Shown: positions 45,212-53,860 of the stretch, in pieces
Layout of the letters: the number at the start of each line of letters is the position of its first letter
Position numbering within the stretch: position 1 is the stretch's first letter
From: an uncultured Spirochaetales bacterium
GTDB lineage: Bacteria; Spirochaetota; Spirochaetia; Sphaerochaetales; Sphaerochaetaceae
Length of the DNA stretch: 64,000 nucleotides
Reading direction: 5' to 3'
Assembly: GCA_944388965.1 (NCBI GenBank)
Contig: CALXKL010000010.1
Location: 1 to 64,000 of the forward strand
The notes under the pieces: generated by a model
The model's database searches: none
The model's input: the letters and a program-made list of their open reading frames with translations, nothing else
What the model was told of the DNA's origin: nothing
Translations under genes and position numbers: made by a program

Positions 45212-45297
45212 TAGAAAGGCGTTGCCGGTAGACGGCTGGCCAACTAGAATTTACGGAATGCCCGTGTCAATCTTTGGTCAGATGACGGGCATTTTCC
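45212..45297 (+). ncRNA. Putative small RNA, antisense to the end of the small peptide gene
   Basis: A TACAAT box at 45200-45205 (with TTGACT at 45181, spacing short at 13) is followed by a stretch ending in a hairpin with a T-tail (AATGCCCGT 45257-45265 with ACGGGCATT 45285-45293, then TT). The predicted 85-base RNA overlaps the 3' end of the 34-residue peptide gene on the other strand. Its beginning, GGCGTTGCCGGTAGACGG, also closely resembles the minus-strand leader of that gene. This is inferred from layout only. Confidence 0.4.
45257..45297 (+). terminator. Hairpin terminator of the putative small RNA
   Basis: AATGCCCGT and ACGGGCATT pair perfectly over a 19-base loop and are followed by TTTTCC. 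The A-rich opposite side could also allow termination on the minus strand, as in convergent toxin-antitoxin RNAs. Confidence 0.6.
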
Positions 45298-45371
45298 TTA
45301 TCCTTGAACAAGGCCAGAAGCTCTCGTAAGATCTTCAGGGAGATTTGAAGAAACTCTAACCATACTTTCAT
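45267..45371 (-). CDS. Small hydrophobic/amphipathic peptide, possible type I toxin
   Basis: The peptide is 34 residues: about 21 mostly hydrophobic residues (MKVWLEFLQISLKILRELLA is the opening) and then a charged tail with Lys, Glu, Asp and His. A strong GGGGGTG ribosome binding site precedes ATG 45371 by eight bases; a second ATG two codons upstream is also possible. Just upstream, GGGGGT and GCCCCC can form a hairpin near the ribosome binding site. The size, hydrophobicity, structured leader and the convergent putative RNA over its 3' end resemble type I toxins, but I recognise no known family. Confidence 0.45.
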   Translation of the reverse strand: MKVWLEFLQISLKILRELLALFKDKENARHLTKD

Positions 45372-45679
45372 ATGCATCACCCCCTTTCCTACGCAGGATT
45401 TGGGGGCTCTTTGACCCCCAACGCAGGGAGCCAACCGCCTACCGTTACTGGCAACGCCGGGCACCAAACTACCATATGTAGGATGTTTTGGACAGTACAG
45501 ATGGAAAAATCTCAGATATGGTGTGATAGACAAATACCACCCATCCTGATCAAAGAACCGGGATGGACCATGTGGCCACCAGGTAGGGAATGGGGATTCA
45601 GGTCAGATGTGATCAGAAAAAAAGATTGAAGACAGCGCACGAACCCCTGTCGTGGTTCTTCACGCGCCTTATGGACGCC

Positions 45680-46006
45680 TCATCTCTCGTCCATCGTCTT
45701 GTCGATTGCAGAACACACGCTCTGCTTTAGACGGTAGCGCAGGACCTCGAGGCTTGTCATGTCGTCGTCCCTGATCTCGGATCCACCTTCGCAGAAATAG
45801 GACCAGACCGGGGCGTGGGTCTCTTCGGCGATCTTCTCGATGGTTGCGAAGGAAGGAGCCTTCCTTCCCTTTTCGATCTCGGTGACGAACGACGTCGACA
45901 CGCCGATGCGTCTTGCCATCTCGCCTTGGGTGAAACCCATTCTCTTGCGTCGCTCCTTAAGGTTGCGACCGAAGATCTCCTGTAACAGGCCGTTGCTCTT
46001 TTCCAC
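45680..46006 (-). CDS. XRE-family helix-turn-helix regulator
   Basis: This 108-residue protein has an N-terminal HTH_3 domain: LKERRKRMGFTQGEMARRIGV with recognition helix STSFVTEIEKGRKAPSFATI. The C-terminal half is short and contains VWSYFCEGGSEIRDDD and a helix, with no recognised sensor domain. GTG at 46006 was chosen because GGGGAG lies eight bases upstream; an upstream GTG at 46024 is possible. It is on the same strand as, and downstream of, the EF-G gene, across that gene's terminator. Confidence 0.85.
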   Translation of the reverse strand: MEKSNGLLQEIFGRNLKERRKRMGFTQGEMARRIGVSTSFVTEIEKGRKAPSFATIEKIAEETHAPVWSYFCEGGSEIRDDDMTSLEVLRYRLKQSVCSAIDKTMDER

Positions 46007-46144
46007 TAGTCGTACTCCCCGCACTGTTGTCTTTGGTTAAGTATACAATGGATTTCTCTGCATGAGCAAGTTTCGTTTTCTCTGCGGTTTACACGCTGTA
46101 TTCCAGCGAATATTTTACAATTCCATTGTTTTCGGACTGATGGA

Positions 46145-46180
46145 AAACGGAGGGTGCTTTCCTGAAGTCACCCTCCGTTT
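46145..46180 (-). terminator. Terminator after the EF-G gene
   Basis: On the minus strand AAACGGAGGGTG pairs perfectly with CACCCTCCGTTT over a 12-base loop and is followed by T residues. It ends the EF-G transcript. Confidence 0.8.
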
Positions 46181-46193
46181 GAAAATTCCCCCG

Positions 46194-48224
46194 TCAGCCG
46201 TTCTTGACCGCGTAATGGCTGAACTCCATGCTGAACGTCCCTCGTCCCTGGGTAGAGGAGCGGAGCACGGTGGTGTAGCCGAACATCTTGGCCAGGGCGC
46301 ATTCGCAGGTGATCATGTCCGATGAGGTGCGCGACTCCATGGACTGGACGATCCCCCCTCTCGATGTGATCGTCGAGATCACGTCTCCGATGTACTGGCT
46401 GGGGGCTGCGACCTTGACGCTCATTACGGGTTCCATGAGTACGGGATCGGCCTTCTGGCAGACCTGGTCGAAGGCGAGGGCGGCACAGCTTTCCGCCGCG
46501 ACCGGCGTGGTGGTGAGCTCGTCGTAGCCGATCCGTTTCACATCGACCAGGATGTCGGTGCACTCGTAGCCGTACTTTATTCCGCTTCTGAGAGCCCCTT
46601 CGATTCCGCTTGTGACCGCATCGACGATCTCCTGTGGAATCGCGGACGTGTCGGCGCTGATGTGGAGCCTGTTTCCGCTTCTGGCCTCGAGCGGGCTGAC
46701 GGCGAGCGTGATGGAGGCGGTGTTCTCCTTGCCTGCGATGGTACGCTCGAATGTGTAGGTGTCCTCGCATGAGGTCCTGATGCATTCCCTATAGGAGACC
46801 TGGGGGGAGCCGACACGGCAGTCGATCTTCATGTCGTCCTTGAGACGGGTCACAAGCACATCCAGATGAAGCTCTCCCATGCCCGAGATCACCAGCTGGC
46901 CGGTCTCGGCATCGTCCTTCCATGTGAAGGTCGGATCCTCCTGGCTGAGCATCTCGAGCCCCTTCCTGAGCTTGTCCTGGTCGCTGGTGCTCTTCGCCTC
47001 GATGGCGACCGAGATGACCGGATTGGGGAAATGCATCCTCTCCAGGAGGTATGGCGCACCTTCGCTTCCGATCGTGTCGCCTGTCTGGGCGAACTTGAAG
47101 CCGATGATGACGCCGATGTCTCCGGCCTTGAGCTCGGACAGCTCCTCCGGACGGTCTGCATGCATTCTAAGCAGCCTGTTCACACGGTCCTTCTTCTGCT
47201 TCGAAATGTTGTAGATGGAAAGACCCTTCTTCAGGACGCCGGAATAGATTCTCACGAAGCACATGGGTCCGGCCTGTGCATCCACCTGGATTTTGAAGAT
47301 TAGGCCGAGAAGGGGACCCTTCACATCGTGAAGGATCTCTATCTCCTTGTCCTTCTTCTCCCAGTATCCTCTGATCGGGGGTACCTCGTCCGGAGCCGGA
47401 AGAAGGTCTACGACACCGTCCAGCACCGTCTGCACTCCGATGTTCTTAAGGGACGATCCTACGAAGACCGGAAGGATCTGGCGTGAGATCGTGCACTTCC
47501 TGAGCGTGGAAAGGAGCATCTCGGACGGAATGTCCTCACCTGCGAAGTACAGTTCCATGATCTCGTCGCTGAAGGATGCGCATTCGTCGATGAGCTTCTC
47601 CCTCCATTCGGCGGCCTTGTCGAGCATGTCGGAGGGGATGTCGCATCTGGTGATGGTGGTTCCCTTGTCCTCCTGGCTGAAGGTGAGCATCTTCATCTCC
47701 AGCAGGGATATCACACCGCTGAACGAGCTTTCGCTTCCAACCGGGATGAACAGGGGCACGGGACGCTCGCCCAACTTGCTCTTCATCTGGTCGAGGACCG
47801 CATAGAAGTCGGCCCCCATCCTGTCCATCTTGTTGACGAATGCTATTCTCGGGACCTTGTATGTGTTCGCCTGGGCCCAGACGGTCTCGGTCTGGGGCTC
47901 GACGCCTCCCACAGCGCAGAAGACGCCGACGGCACCGTCCAGCACGCGCAGCGAACGCTCGACCTCGGCGGTGAAGTCCACATGGCCCGGCGTGTCGATT
48001 ATGTTGATCTGGTGGTCACGCCAGTAGCAGGTCGTGGCTGCACTGGTGATGGTGATGCCCCTGTCCTGCTCCTGCTTCATCCAGTCCATGGTGGCCTCGC
48101 CGTTGTCGACCTCGCCGATCTTGTGGTTCTCGCCTGTATAGTAGAGGATCCTCTCCGTAGTGGTCGTCTTGCCGGCATCGATGTGGGCCATGATGCCTAT
48201 GTTGCGTATTTCCTTTTCGCTCAT
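46194..48224 (-). CDS. fusA: Elongation factor G
   Basis: This 676-residue GTPase drives translocation or, with RRF, ribosome recycling. G domain motifs are canonical: [39 protein letters not shown] and FVNKMDRMG. Domains II to V follow, including [14 protein letters not shown] and the domain IV/V segments. Spirochaetes are known to carry two EF-Gs, one of which is specialised; this one may be either the main or the recycling form. It has no str operon neighbours (rpsL, rpsG, tuf), which supports a separate paralogue. A terminator follows. Confidence 0.93.
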   Translation of the reverse strand: MSEKEIRNIGIMAHIDAGKTTTTERILYYTGENHKIGEVDNGEATMDWMKQEQDRGITITSAATTCYWRDHQINIIDTPGHVDFTAEVERSLRVLDGAVGVFCAVGGVEPQTETVWAQANTYKVPRIAFVNKMDRMGADFYAVLDQMKSKLGERPVPLFIPVGSESSFSGVISLLEMKMLTFSQEDKGTTITRCDIPSDMLDKAAEWREKLIDECASFSDEIMELYFAGEDIPSEMLLSTLRKCTISRQILPVFVGSSLKNIGVQTVLDGVVDLLPAPDEVPPIRGYWEKKDKEIEILHDVKGPLLGLIFKIQVDAQAGPMCFVRIYSGVLKKGLSIYNISKQKKDRVNRLLRMHADRPEELSELKAGDIGVIIGFKFAQTGDTIGSEGAPYLLERMHFPNPVISVAIEAKSTSDQDKLRKGLEMLSQEDPTFTWKDDAETGQLVISGMGELHLDVLVTRLKDDMKIDCRVGSPQVSYRECIRTSCEDTYTFERTIAGKENTASITLAVSPLEARSGNRLHISADTSAIPQEIVDAVTSGIEGALRSGIKYGYECTDILVDVKRIGYDELTTTPVAAESCAALAFDQVCQKADPVLMEPVMSVKVAAPSQYIGDVISTITSRGGIVQSMESRTSSDMITCECALAKMFGYTTVLRSSTQGRGTFSMEFSHYAVKNG

Positions 48225-48272
48225 GGGTGTGAAAATATCAAATCGGTGGCTTTGTGAAAAGACTTCCCGCCC

Positions 48273-48611
48273 TCAGGCCAGGAAGTCCTTGCGCTCGGGT
48301 GTGAACACGTCCACCATGACGCCTTCCTCTAGACAGACGCAGCCGTGGACCACGTTAGGCTGCTTGTATGTCGTGTCGCCTGGACCCACGATGAACTTCC
48401 TTCCGTCGATGGTGAACTCGAAACGTCCGCTGACTATGTATGTGATCTGCTCGTGCGGATGGCTGTGAAGTGCTCCGATTGCACCCTTCTCATAGTGCAG
48501 CTCGCAGACCATGAGGTTCTCGCTGTGGGCAAGGACCTTCCTTGTCACGCCTTCACCTGCCGCCGTGGCAGGGGAGTCTGCATTGTAGTAGGCATTGATC
48601 GTCTTATCCAT
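48273..48611 (-). CDS. Cupin domain protein (KdgF-like)
   Basis: This 112-residue protein is a single-domain cupin. Metal-binding motif 1 is ALHSHPHEQITYIVSG and motif 2 is GDTTYKQPNVVHG; both sets of histidines and the glutamate-equivalent Gln/Glu are visible. It resembles KdgF-type proteins acting on uronates from pectin or alginate, though cupins are diverse and the reaction is unproven. The start at 48611 has GGAGG eleven bases upstream; two earlier ATGs are possible. It stands between the EF-G gene and the CLC gene on the same strand. Confidence 0.82.
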   Translation of the reverse strand: MDKTINAYYNADSPATAAGEGVTRKVLAHSENLMVCELHYEKGAIGALHSHPHEQITYIVSGRFEFTIDGRKFIVGPGDTTYKQPNVVHGCVCLEEGVMVDVFTPERKDFLA

Positions 48612-48686
48612 GATATCCATATCCTCCATATACTTATTATTACGATATATCAAAAGAGGCAGGGCTTGGGCAGCTTCGCCCCCTGC

Positions 48687-49970
48687 TCATCTGTATGGCA
48701 GCTTCTGATGTGCGTATATCCCGCTTCGTCCCGAGGCGAGGAATGAGACCGTGACCATCAGGAAGAGCATCGTGGGCTCCCTGTATCCGTACAGCTCCAT
48801 GCCAAGCGCGAAGCATACCAGCGGCAGGTTCGTGCCGCCTGACAGCATCCCCACGGAGCCCAAGACGGCGAACGGGGACAGCGGCATGTCGAACAGATAC
48901 GACATCGACATGCCGAATCCGGCTCCGACAATCATCAGTGGAACGACCTCGCCTCCGACGAAGCCGGCGGCGAAGGTGAGGGCGACCATGACCAGTTTGA
49001 TCAGGTCGTCCAGCTGTGTCGCCCTTCCGATTATTATGTCGTACAGCAGATCGCCGCCCAGTCCGTTGTAGCGGAACGTGTCGAATATCGGGAAGGTGAT
49101 GAACGAGAAGAGCAGGAGAAGCAGTGCAGGCCAGGCTACGACCCAGTATGTGTTTCTCAGCCTCTTCCTGAAGAAGTCCCTTATCGTGTGCAGGACGAAG
49201 CAGAACAGTCTGGAGTAGAGGCCGGTGAGGACGGCGAAGACGACCACTATGGCGAGGTTTGAATAGGTCAGGTCCAGAGGACCGAACATGGGGATCTCCA
49301 GCACATGGCAGTGCAGGAGGTCAGCGACGACCCATGCCGAGAACGAAGCTGTTATGCAAGGCAGGTAGGCATCCAGCCTCGTCGCCTTGGGGCTCGCCAG
49401 CTGTGTGCCGAAAAGGACGCCGGCGATTGGTGCATCGAATAGGGCACTGAACGCGGCGGCCGCACCGCACATCAGGTAGTAGTCGCTCCTGTTGTCGTGC
49501 TCGCGGCTGAGCATGTGGTTGATGCGGGCCTCGCACTTCTCGACGACGGATGAGCAGGCAAGGCCGATCTGGACTCCGGCTCCCTCCTTGCCGCCGCTGG
49601 CTCCGCATATGTGGGTGATCGTCGCTCCAAGGAAGGCGAGGATGCCCATCTGGGGGGTGATGTTGTCCGGAACCTGGCTCTGTGCCCAGTTCTTGTGGGC
49701 GTCCTTGTGGTGGTTGATGTCGTCGATCGCGCTTGCAGTCGAGGTCCTGTAGCGTTCGCCGAAGAACTTGAAGAGGTACTGCGTGAGCACGGCGCCGAAG
49801 GGAATCGCGATTATGAGCCAGGGGTTCATCTTGTTCACGTCTGTTACAAGGAAGATGACCTCTGCGTACAGTGATATGGCAAGACCGGTCAGAAGACCCG
49901 TGAACAGTCCTCTTGCTATCTGGCCGGGCCAGAACTGGTGTGAGATGTGAAGTCTGTCGCTCATGCTCAT
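48687..49970 (-). CDS. CLC-family chloride (anion) channel or exchanger
   Basis: This 427-residue membrane protein has about eleven hydrophobic helices and is a CLC-type anion transporter. The family's selectivity motifs appear in modified form: GGKEGAGVQIG stands for GK/REGP, with Ala in place of Pro, and MLSGGTNLPLVC stands near the GxFxP region. The glutamate that gates protons in CLC exchangers is kept in the first motif. Whether it carries chloride or fluoride and whether it is a channel or exchanger cannot be told. It is preceded by the minisatellite region on its upstream side. Confidence 0.88.
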   Translation of the reverse strand: MSMSDRLHISHQFWPGQIARGLFTGLLTGLAISLYAEVIFLVTDVNKMNPWLIIAIPFGAVLTQYLFKFFGERYRTSTASAIDDINHHKDAHKNWAQSQVPDNITPQMGILAFLGATITHICGASGGKEGAGVQIGLACSSVVEKCEARINHMLSREHDNRSDYYLMCGAAAAFSALFDAPIAGVLFGTQLASPKATRLDAYLPCITASFSAWVVADLLHCHVLEIPMFGPLDLTYSNLAIVVVFAVLTGLYSRLFCFVLHTIRDFFRKRLRNTYWVVAWPALLLLLFSFITFPIFDTFRYNGLGGDLLYDIIIGRATQLDDLIKLVMVALTFAAGFVGGEVVPLMIVGAGFGMSMSYLFDMPLSPFAVLGSVGMLSGGTNLPLVCFALGMELYGYREPTMLFLMVTVSFLASGRSGIYAHQKLPYR

Positions 49971-50075
49971 GCCAAGTATGAATCATCGCACAAACATGCG
50001 CTCTTGTTGAATAAGACAGGACAGGGGAATTGAGGTTAAAACGGAGGAAATCAGGCTGTCACCATGCTGTTCTTC

Positions 50076-50204
50076 TGGTGTAGCACTGGTGTAGCACTGG
50101 TGTAGCACTGGTGTAGCATCTGGTGTAGCATCTGGTGTAGCATCTGGTGTAGCATCTGGTGTAGCATCTGGTGTAGCATCTGGTGTAGCATCTGGTGTAG
50201 CATC
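50076..50204. repeat. Minisatellite of 11- and 12-base units
   Basis: Three perfect 11-base copies of TGGTGTAGCAC (50076-50108) are followed by eight perfect 12-base copies of TGGTGTAGCATC (50109-50204). The two unit types differ by one inserted base and one substitution. The array lies 106 bases upstream of the CLC gene, between it and the TPR-like gene. Confidence 0.95.
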
Positions 50205-50242
50205 GCTCATTTCCCTCTGATGTTCCGCATTTTTCCATTGAT

Positions 50243-50281
50243 CATGAAAAGGCAAGGGACCCTGTTCCCAAGGCCCCTTGC
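50243..50281 (-). terminator. Terminator after the TPR-like gene
   Basis: GCAAGGG (50252-50258) and CCCTTGC (50275-50281) form a stem; on the minus strand it is followed by CCTTTTC. It lies 28 bases after the stop of the TPR-like gene. Confidence 0.7.
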
Positions 50282-50308
50282 AGTATTCCATCCATTATTC
50301 CAGGTCGA

Positions 50309-51205
50309 TCACGTGATGCTGTTGTAGAACTCCACGATCTCGTTGTATTTCTCCGTGTCGGAGGGAAGCGGATTGCTTCTGGAAGCGTAGACCGCCATGG
50401 CGTACTGGCAGATCATCGCCGCCTCCTGTCCGTCGGACATCTGGCCGATCGAGACGGTGGAGTAGAAGGGCTTCGTGTCGCGTCCCTCGCGTCCTTCGTA
50501 GTACTTCATCTTCTCTGTCGGAACGGTCTCCTTTGCGTACTTGGCCTCCATCTTGTCCGCCTCCTTGGCCCGCTTGCTTGCGCTCCAGTCGCGCTCGTAC
50601 AGCTGCTGGGCGAGCTCGAGGTAGTTTGTCAGGTTCATCCTGTTCACGTTGTCCTGCGTGTCGATGCAGCGCCTCATATAGCTTATGGCGTAGTCGTCGT
50701 TTCCGAAGCTGATGACACCGGGAAGCTGGTTGTACAGCAGACCCAGGACATACCAGGAGTCGGACATGTCCGCATTGAAGTCGTTCTGGACGATCTCGAT
50801 CAGGTCCCTCATCGGTTCGGCCTTGTTAAGGGAGTTGAGAGGGCCGTTGACCTGACCGATCCTTCCGATGGCCGAGCTGAGCCAGTGGTAGCCGTCGGGT
50901 GTGGAGACGAGGTCTACCGACTGCTGGGCGAGGTCCTGTGCCTGTCCGTATCCGGCAAGGCGGGCATCCTTGTCCTCCTCGTCGATCTCGTCGGTCATCG
51001 TCAGCACGTCACGTGCCTGGCGCCAGAGAATGGCCGCCTTCTCCTCGTCGCTGGATGCACTGGCAAGCGCATCCTCGAGGTAGGCCATGTCCGTGTCGAA
51101 GTCCTGCAGGTTGTAGAACTGGTAGTCGCTGTACTCCGGGTTGAATGCGGCGAACACGTTCAGAGTGACGAGCAGTGCCGCAAGAATCGAAAACGCTTTC
51201 TTCAT
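50309..51205 (-). CDS. Secreted TPR-like helical protein of unknown function
   Basis: The 298-residue product begins with a clear signal peptide (MKKAFSILAALLVTLNVFA, cleaved after NVFA or just after). The mature part is helical with TPR-like spacing (EEKAAILWRQARDVL, ARLAGYGQAQDLAQQSV, DSWYVLGLLYNQLPG, YLELAQQLYERDW). It contains no catalytic motif that I can see. A ribosome binding site (AAGGAGA) precedes the ATG. Spirochaetes have many such periplasmic TPR proteins, often with binding roles, but I cannot name a partner. It is followed by a terminator. Confidence 0.65.
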   Translation of the reverse strand: MKKAFSILAALLVTLNVFAAFNPEYSDYQFYNLQDFDTDMAYLEDALASASSDEEKAAILWRQARDVLTMTDEIDEEDKDARLAGYGQAQDLAQQSVDLVSTPDGYHWLSSAIGRIGQVNGPLNSLNKAEPMRDLIEIVQNDFNADMSDSWYVLGLLYNQLPGVISFGNDDYAISYMRRCIDTQDNVNRMNLTNYLELAQQLYERDWSASKRAKEADKMEAKYAKETVPTEKMKYYEGREGRDTKPFYSTVSIGQMSDGQEAAMICQYAMAVYASRSNPLPSDTEKYNEIVEFYNSIT

Positions 51206-51223
51206 AATGAATCTCCTTGATGT

Positions 51224-52597
51224 CTATCTGAGCAGCATCTTGAGCAGTGCCACAAGTCTGCCGTCATACGGTGCGTATCTGACCGGAAGGTCCAGCCAGA
51301 GCGCCTTCCTGAGAGTGCTCTTCTCATGCGTAAAGGTGTCGAATCCCTGCTTGGCATGGTAGCTTCCCATGCCGGACGAGCCGACTCCACCGAAGGGCAT
51401 GGACGGGTTTGACAGATGCACGACCGTGTCGTTCACGCATCCTCCGCCGTAGGTGAGCTTCGTCTGAACTGCCTTCACGTGTGCCTTGTCCTTGCTGAAG
51501 ATGTACAGCGCAAGCGGCTTCTCTCGTCCACGCACGAAGTCGATGACCTCGTCGAAATCATCGTATGCGATCATCGGCAACACCGGTCCGAAGATCTCCT
51601 CCTGCATGATGGGGCTTGCAGGGTCGACGTCCTCCAGAAGGGTGGGTGCGATTTTGAGCGAGGCTTCGTCGCATTCTCCACCGAAGACGACCTTCTGGTT
51701 CTCCAGAAGACCCTTCAGACGGTCGAAGTGCTTCCTGTTTATGATCTTGCCAAGGTCCTTGTTTGCCGTACCACCGGGATACATCCTGTCCACCGCAGCC
51801 CTGTACTCCTTCTTGAAGGATTCGACGCAGTCCTTATGGATAAGCAGGTAGTCGGGTGCCACGCAGGTCTGTCCTGCGTTGAGCAGCTTGCCCCATGCCA
51901 GACGAGTGGCCGCAAGCTTCATGTTCACCGTGCCGTCTATGATGCACGGGCTCTTTCCACCGAGCTCGAGCGTGACGGGAGTCAGATGGCGGCTTGCAGC
52001 CTCCATGACAATATGTCCCACGTTAGGGCTGCCGGTGAAGAATATGTGGTCCCAGCGGATCTGCAGAAGGTCGGTGTTCGCCTGGTGTCCTCCCTCTACG
52101 ACCTTAACAAGACGGGGGTCGAACTCCTGGTCGAACATCTGCTTGAGCGTCCTGCTCGTCGCCTCGCTGTAGCGCGAGGGCTTGAGGACGACGCAGCAGC
52201 CTGCGGCAAGAGCCGCGGCAAGCGGCACCAGTGCAAGCATGACAGGATAGTTCCATGGGCTCATGACGAGCACGACGCCCTTGGGCTGCTTGAGTATGTA
52301 TGACTTCGAAGGGAAGTGGGCAAGGGGAGTGGAGACCCTCTTCGGCTTCATCCACGACCTGAGATGCTTCAGCGTATGGCTGATTTCGGCCTGGGTGAGT
52401 CCGATCTCCGTCTCGTAGGATTCGAACGGGCTCTTGCCAAGGTCCGTCATCATGGCCTTGGACAGCCTGTCCTCCCAGGCGCTGATGACCGCCTTGAGCT
52501 TCTTCAGCGTCCTTACCCTTGTCGGGTAGTCCAGCGTGAGACAGGAATCGTAGTATTTCTGCATCCTTTTGCGGAAGGACATGTATTCTTCGTTCAT
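51224..52597 (-). CDS. Aldehyde dehydrogenase
   Basis: This 457-residue NAD(P)-dependent enzyme oxidises aldehydes to acids. The cofactor region MSPWNYPVMLALVPL, the FFTGSPNVGHIV loop, catalytic Glu in TLELGGKSPCI and catalytic Cys in NAGQTCVAPDYLL are all present, as is the EEIFGPVLPM segment. The short length and the C-terminal NHS/MPFGG-like (SNPSMPFGGVGSSG) ending fit the class 3/AlkH-like fatty or aromatic aldehyde group. It is 18 bases upstream of the TPR-like gene on the same strand. Confidence 0.92.
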   Translation of the reverse strand: MNEEYMSFRKRMQKYYDSCLTLDYPTRVRTLKKLKAVISAWEDRLSKAMMTDLGKSPFESYETEIGLTQAEISHTLKHLRSWMKPKRVSTPLAHFPSKSYILKQPKGVVLVMSPWNYPVMLALVPLAAALAAGCCVVLKPSRYSEATSRTLKQMFDQEFDPRLVKVVEGGHQANTDLLQIRWDHIFFTGSPNVGHIVMEAASRHLTPVTLELGGKSPCIIDGTVNMKLAATRLAWGKLLNAGQTCVAPDYLLIHKDCVESFKKEYRAAVDRMYPGGTANKDLGKIINRKHFDRLKGLLENQKVVFGGECDEASLKIAPTLLEDVDPASPIMQEEIFGPVLPMIAYDDFDEVIDFVRGREKPLALYIFSKDKAHVKAVQTKLTYGGGCVNDTVVHLSNPSMPFGGVGSSGMGSYHAKQGFDTFTHEKSTLRKALWLDLPVRYAPYDGRLVALLKMLLR

Positions 52598-52880
52598 GGC
52601 CCGTTATTCTTACAGAAAGAGTGAAAAGTGTCAAGAAAAAGAATATTGAAAGATGTACATGGTTAGACTAGACTTCTGGCACACGAAAGCGATGCCAGGC
52701 TTTCGCAGTACCTGGTTTGCGGCTGAATGTAGGAAAAGATGGCTGAAAAGGTAGAAGCTTGGCATAAGTGGAATTCTGGAAAACCCTTAAATCACGTCCG
52801 GTTTGTGTAACAAATTAGCATAACCCGGCTTTTGTATACTCACGTGCGATGAATCATGTATGAAGTTTGTCAAAAGTTAC
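52598..52880. other. Intergenic region before the chaperone-usher promoter
   Basis: About 280 bases of divergent spacer between the aldehyde dehydrogenase gene and the fimbrial operon. It holds a few short palindromic stretches, but no coding sequence or RNA gene that I can support. Confidence 0.45.
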
Positions 52881-52909
52881 TTTACTTGGGAAAAAACTCT
52901 ACATACAAT
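52881..52909 (+). promoter_or_regulatory. Putative promoter of the chaperone-usher operon
   Basis: TTTACT (52881-52886) and TACAAT (52904-52909) are separated by exactly 17 bases. It would begin transcription near 52916, giving a leader of about 185 bases before the first gene. Confidence 0.5.
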
Positions 52910-52929
52910 GTCGGCAGAAGAGAAGGTAA

Positions 52930-53095
52930 GGTGTCGTCCGCCAATGGCGGTCCGAGGCACCGGATCATATAAATTCCTCCCTCCCCTTCTGCTTCCGCCC
53001 CGTTTCGATCTACGGGGCATGGGAAAAAGATGCGGGGGGGGGTGACCCTTCGGGACAATACCGTGAGGGGTCTGGCGATACGCCGTAAGGGAGGA
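52930..53095 (+). promoter_or_regulatory. Structured leader with a nine-G tract
   Basis: The leader contains a hairpin at 52930-52962 with an inner CCGCC-AAT-GGCGG stem, a second hairpin GCCCCGT/ACGGGGC at 52997-53018, a homopolymer of nine G (53034-53042), and further short stems up to a good GGGAGG ribosome binding site ahead of the ATG at 53100. It matches no riboswitch I can name. The G run is a candidate for slippage-based variation in expression. Confidence 0.45.
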
Positions 53096-53099
53096 ATGC

Positions 53100-53831
53100 A
53101 TGAGACGTGCACTTGCGTCTGTTCTTGTTCTGCTTTTCATTTCGTCCGCGCTGATGGCATACCAGCTGTCGCCCCTGAACGTGACCTACGCACCGACGGG
53201 TGCCGACAGCGCCAAGGTGTACACGATCACCAACGACTCCGACTCGCCGATCGCCATCGAGGTCACAGCCGAACAGAGGATAATCGACCTTGACGGCAAC
53301 GAGGTCAACCAGGACGGCTCCGCGTATTTCTCGATCCAGCCGTCAAGGATGATCATCCCCGCAGACACCACCCAGCTTGTGAGGGTGCAGTACCGCGGCC
53401 CTTCGACCGTGACCCGCGAACTCTCGTTCAGAATCGTCGCGGAGCAGATCCCGATGCCGCGTGGTGCGCAGGAGGCCGAGTCCGGGCAGATGATCAGCTT
53501 CCTCTTCGTGTATTCGACAAGCGCATACGTCAAGCCTTCCAGAATCGTCGAGAGCGTGTCGACATCCGTCTCGAGGAATGATGAAGGAAAGCTCGAGGTC
53601 ATCCTGGAGAACACCGGAAGCGTCCATCAGATGCTCAACAGCCTGTCCATCACGTTGCATGGCGATGACGGCAGTTCCTATGTGCTCACCGAGGACGAGC
53701 TTGCTCCGGTCTCCGGCAAGAACCTGCTCACCAACAGCCGTCTGAGGACCGTGATCGGGATTCCTGCATCGCTTAGAGGGGCATCCGTCATCACGGCGGA
53801 TGTCAGCTACGACTTCTCGTACTCGAACTGA
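53100..53831 (+). CDS. Periplasmic pilus-assembly chaperone (PapD-like)
   Basis: The 243-residue product has a signal peptide (MRRALASVLVLLFISSALMA) and two immunoglobulin-like domains. The first ends with the family's RVQYRGPSTVTRELSFRIV and AEQIPMPRG segments, which correspond to the chaperone G1 strand and the YRL-x-x-x-E-x-P linker of fimbrial chaperones. The second domain (about 125-243) is beta-rich. It should stabilise pilin subunits in the periplasm by donor-strand complementation and hand them to the usher encoded next. It is the first gene of the operon. Confidence 0.82.
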   Translation: MRRALASVLVLLFISSALMAYQLSPLNVTYAPTGADSAKVYTITNDSDSPIAIEVTAEQRIIDLDGNEVNQDGSAYFSIQPSRMIIPADTTQLVRVQYRGPSTVTRELSFRIVAEQIPMPRGAQEAESGQMISFLFVYSTSAYVKPSRIVESVSTSVSRNDEGKLEVILENTGSVHQMLNSLSITLHGDDGSSYVLTEDELAPVSGKNLLTNSRLRTVIGIPASLRGASVITADVSYDFSYSN

Positions 53832-53860
53832 CAAAGGGTCGCGATTGAGGGAAGCCGACC

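Larger units (their letters stand above)
44971..45679. other. Non-coding region between EF-G-like gene and HTH regulator
   Basis: Apart from the repeats, the peptide gene and the putative small RNA listed separately, this region has no convincing gene. Short in-frame stretches on the plus strand (45372-45629) overlap the peptide gene's leader and look non-coding. Confidence 0.45.

Noticed and set aside
45372-45629. Plus-strand frame of 85 residues
   Set aside because: It covers the leader and probable promoter of the small peptide gene, with no plausible ribosome binding site or domain.
50076-50204. Possible CRISPR array
   Set aside because: The repeats abut with no spacers and are only 11-12 bases long.
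49983-50291. Open frame with DATP repeats on the minus strand
   Set aside because: It runs over a terminator hairpin and a minisatellite and shows no protein family; the 11-base units break its frame.
52598-52880. Possible tRNA or riboswitch in the large gap
   Set aside because: No cloverleaf or known aptamer consensus could be assembled by eye.
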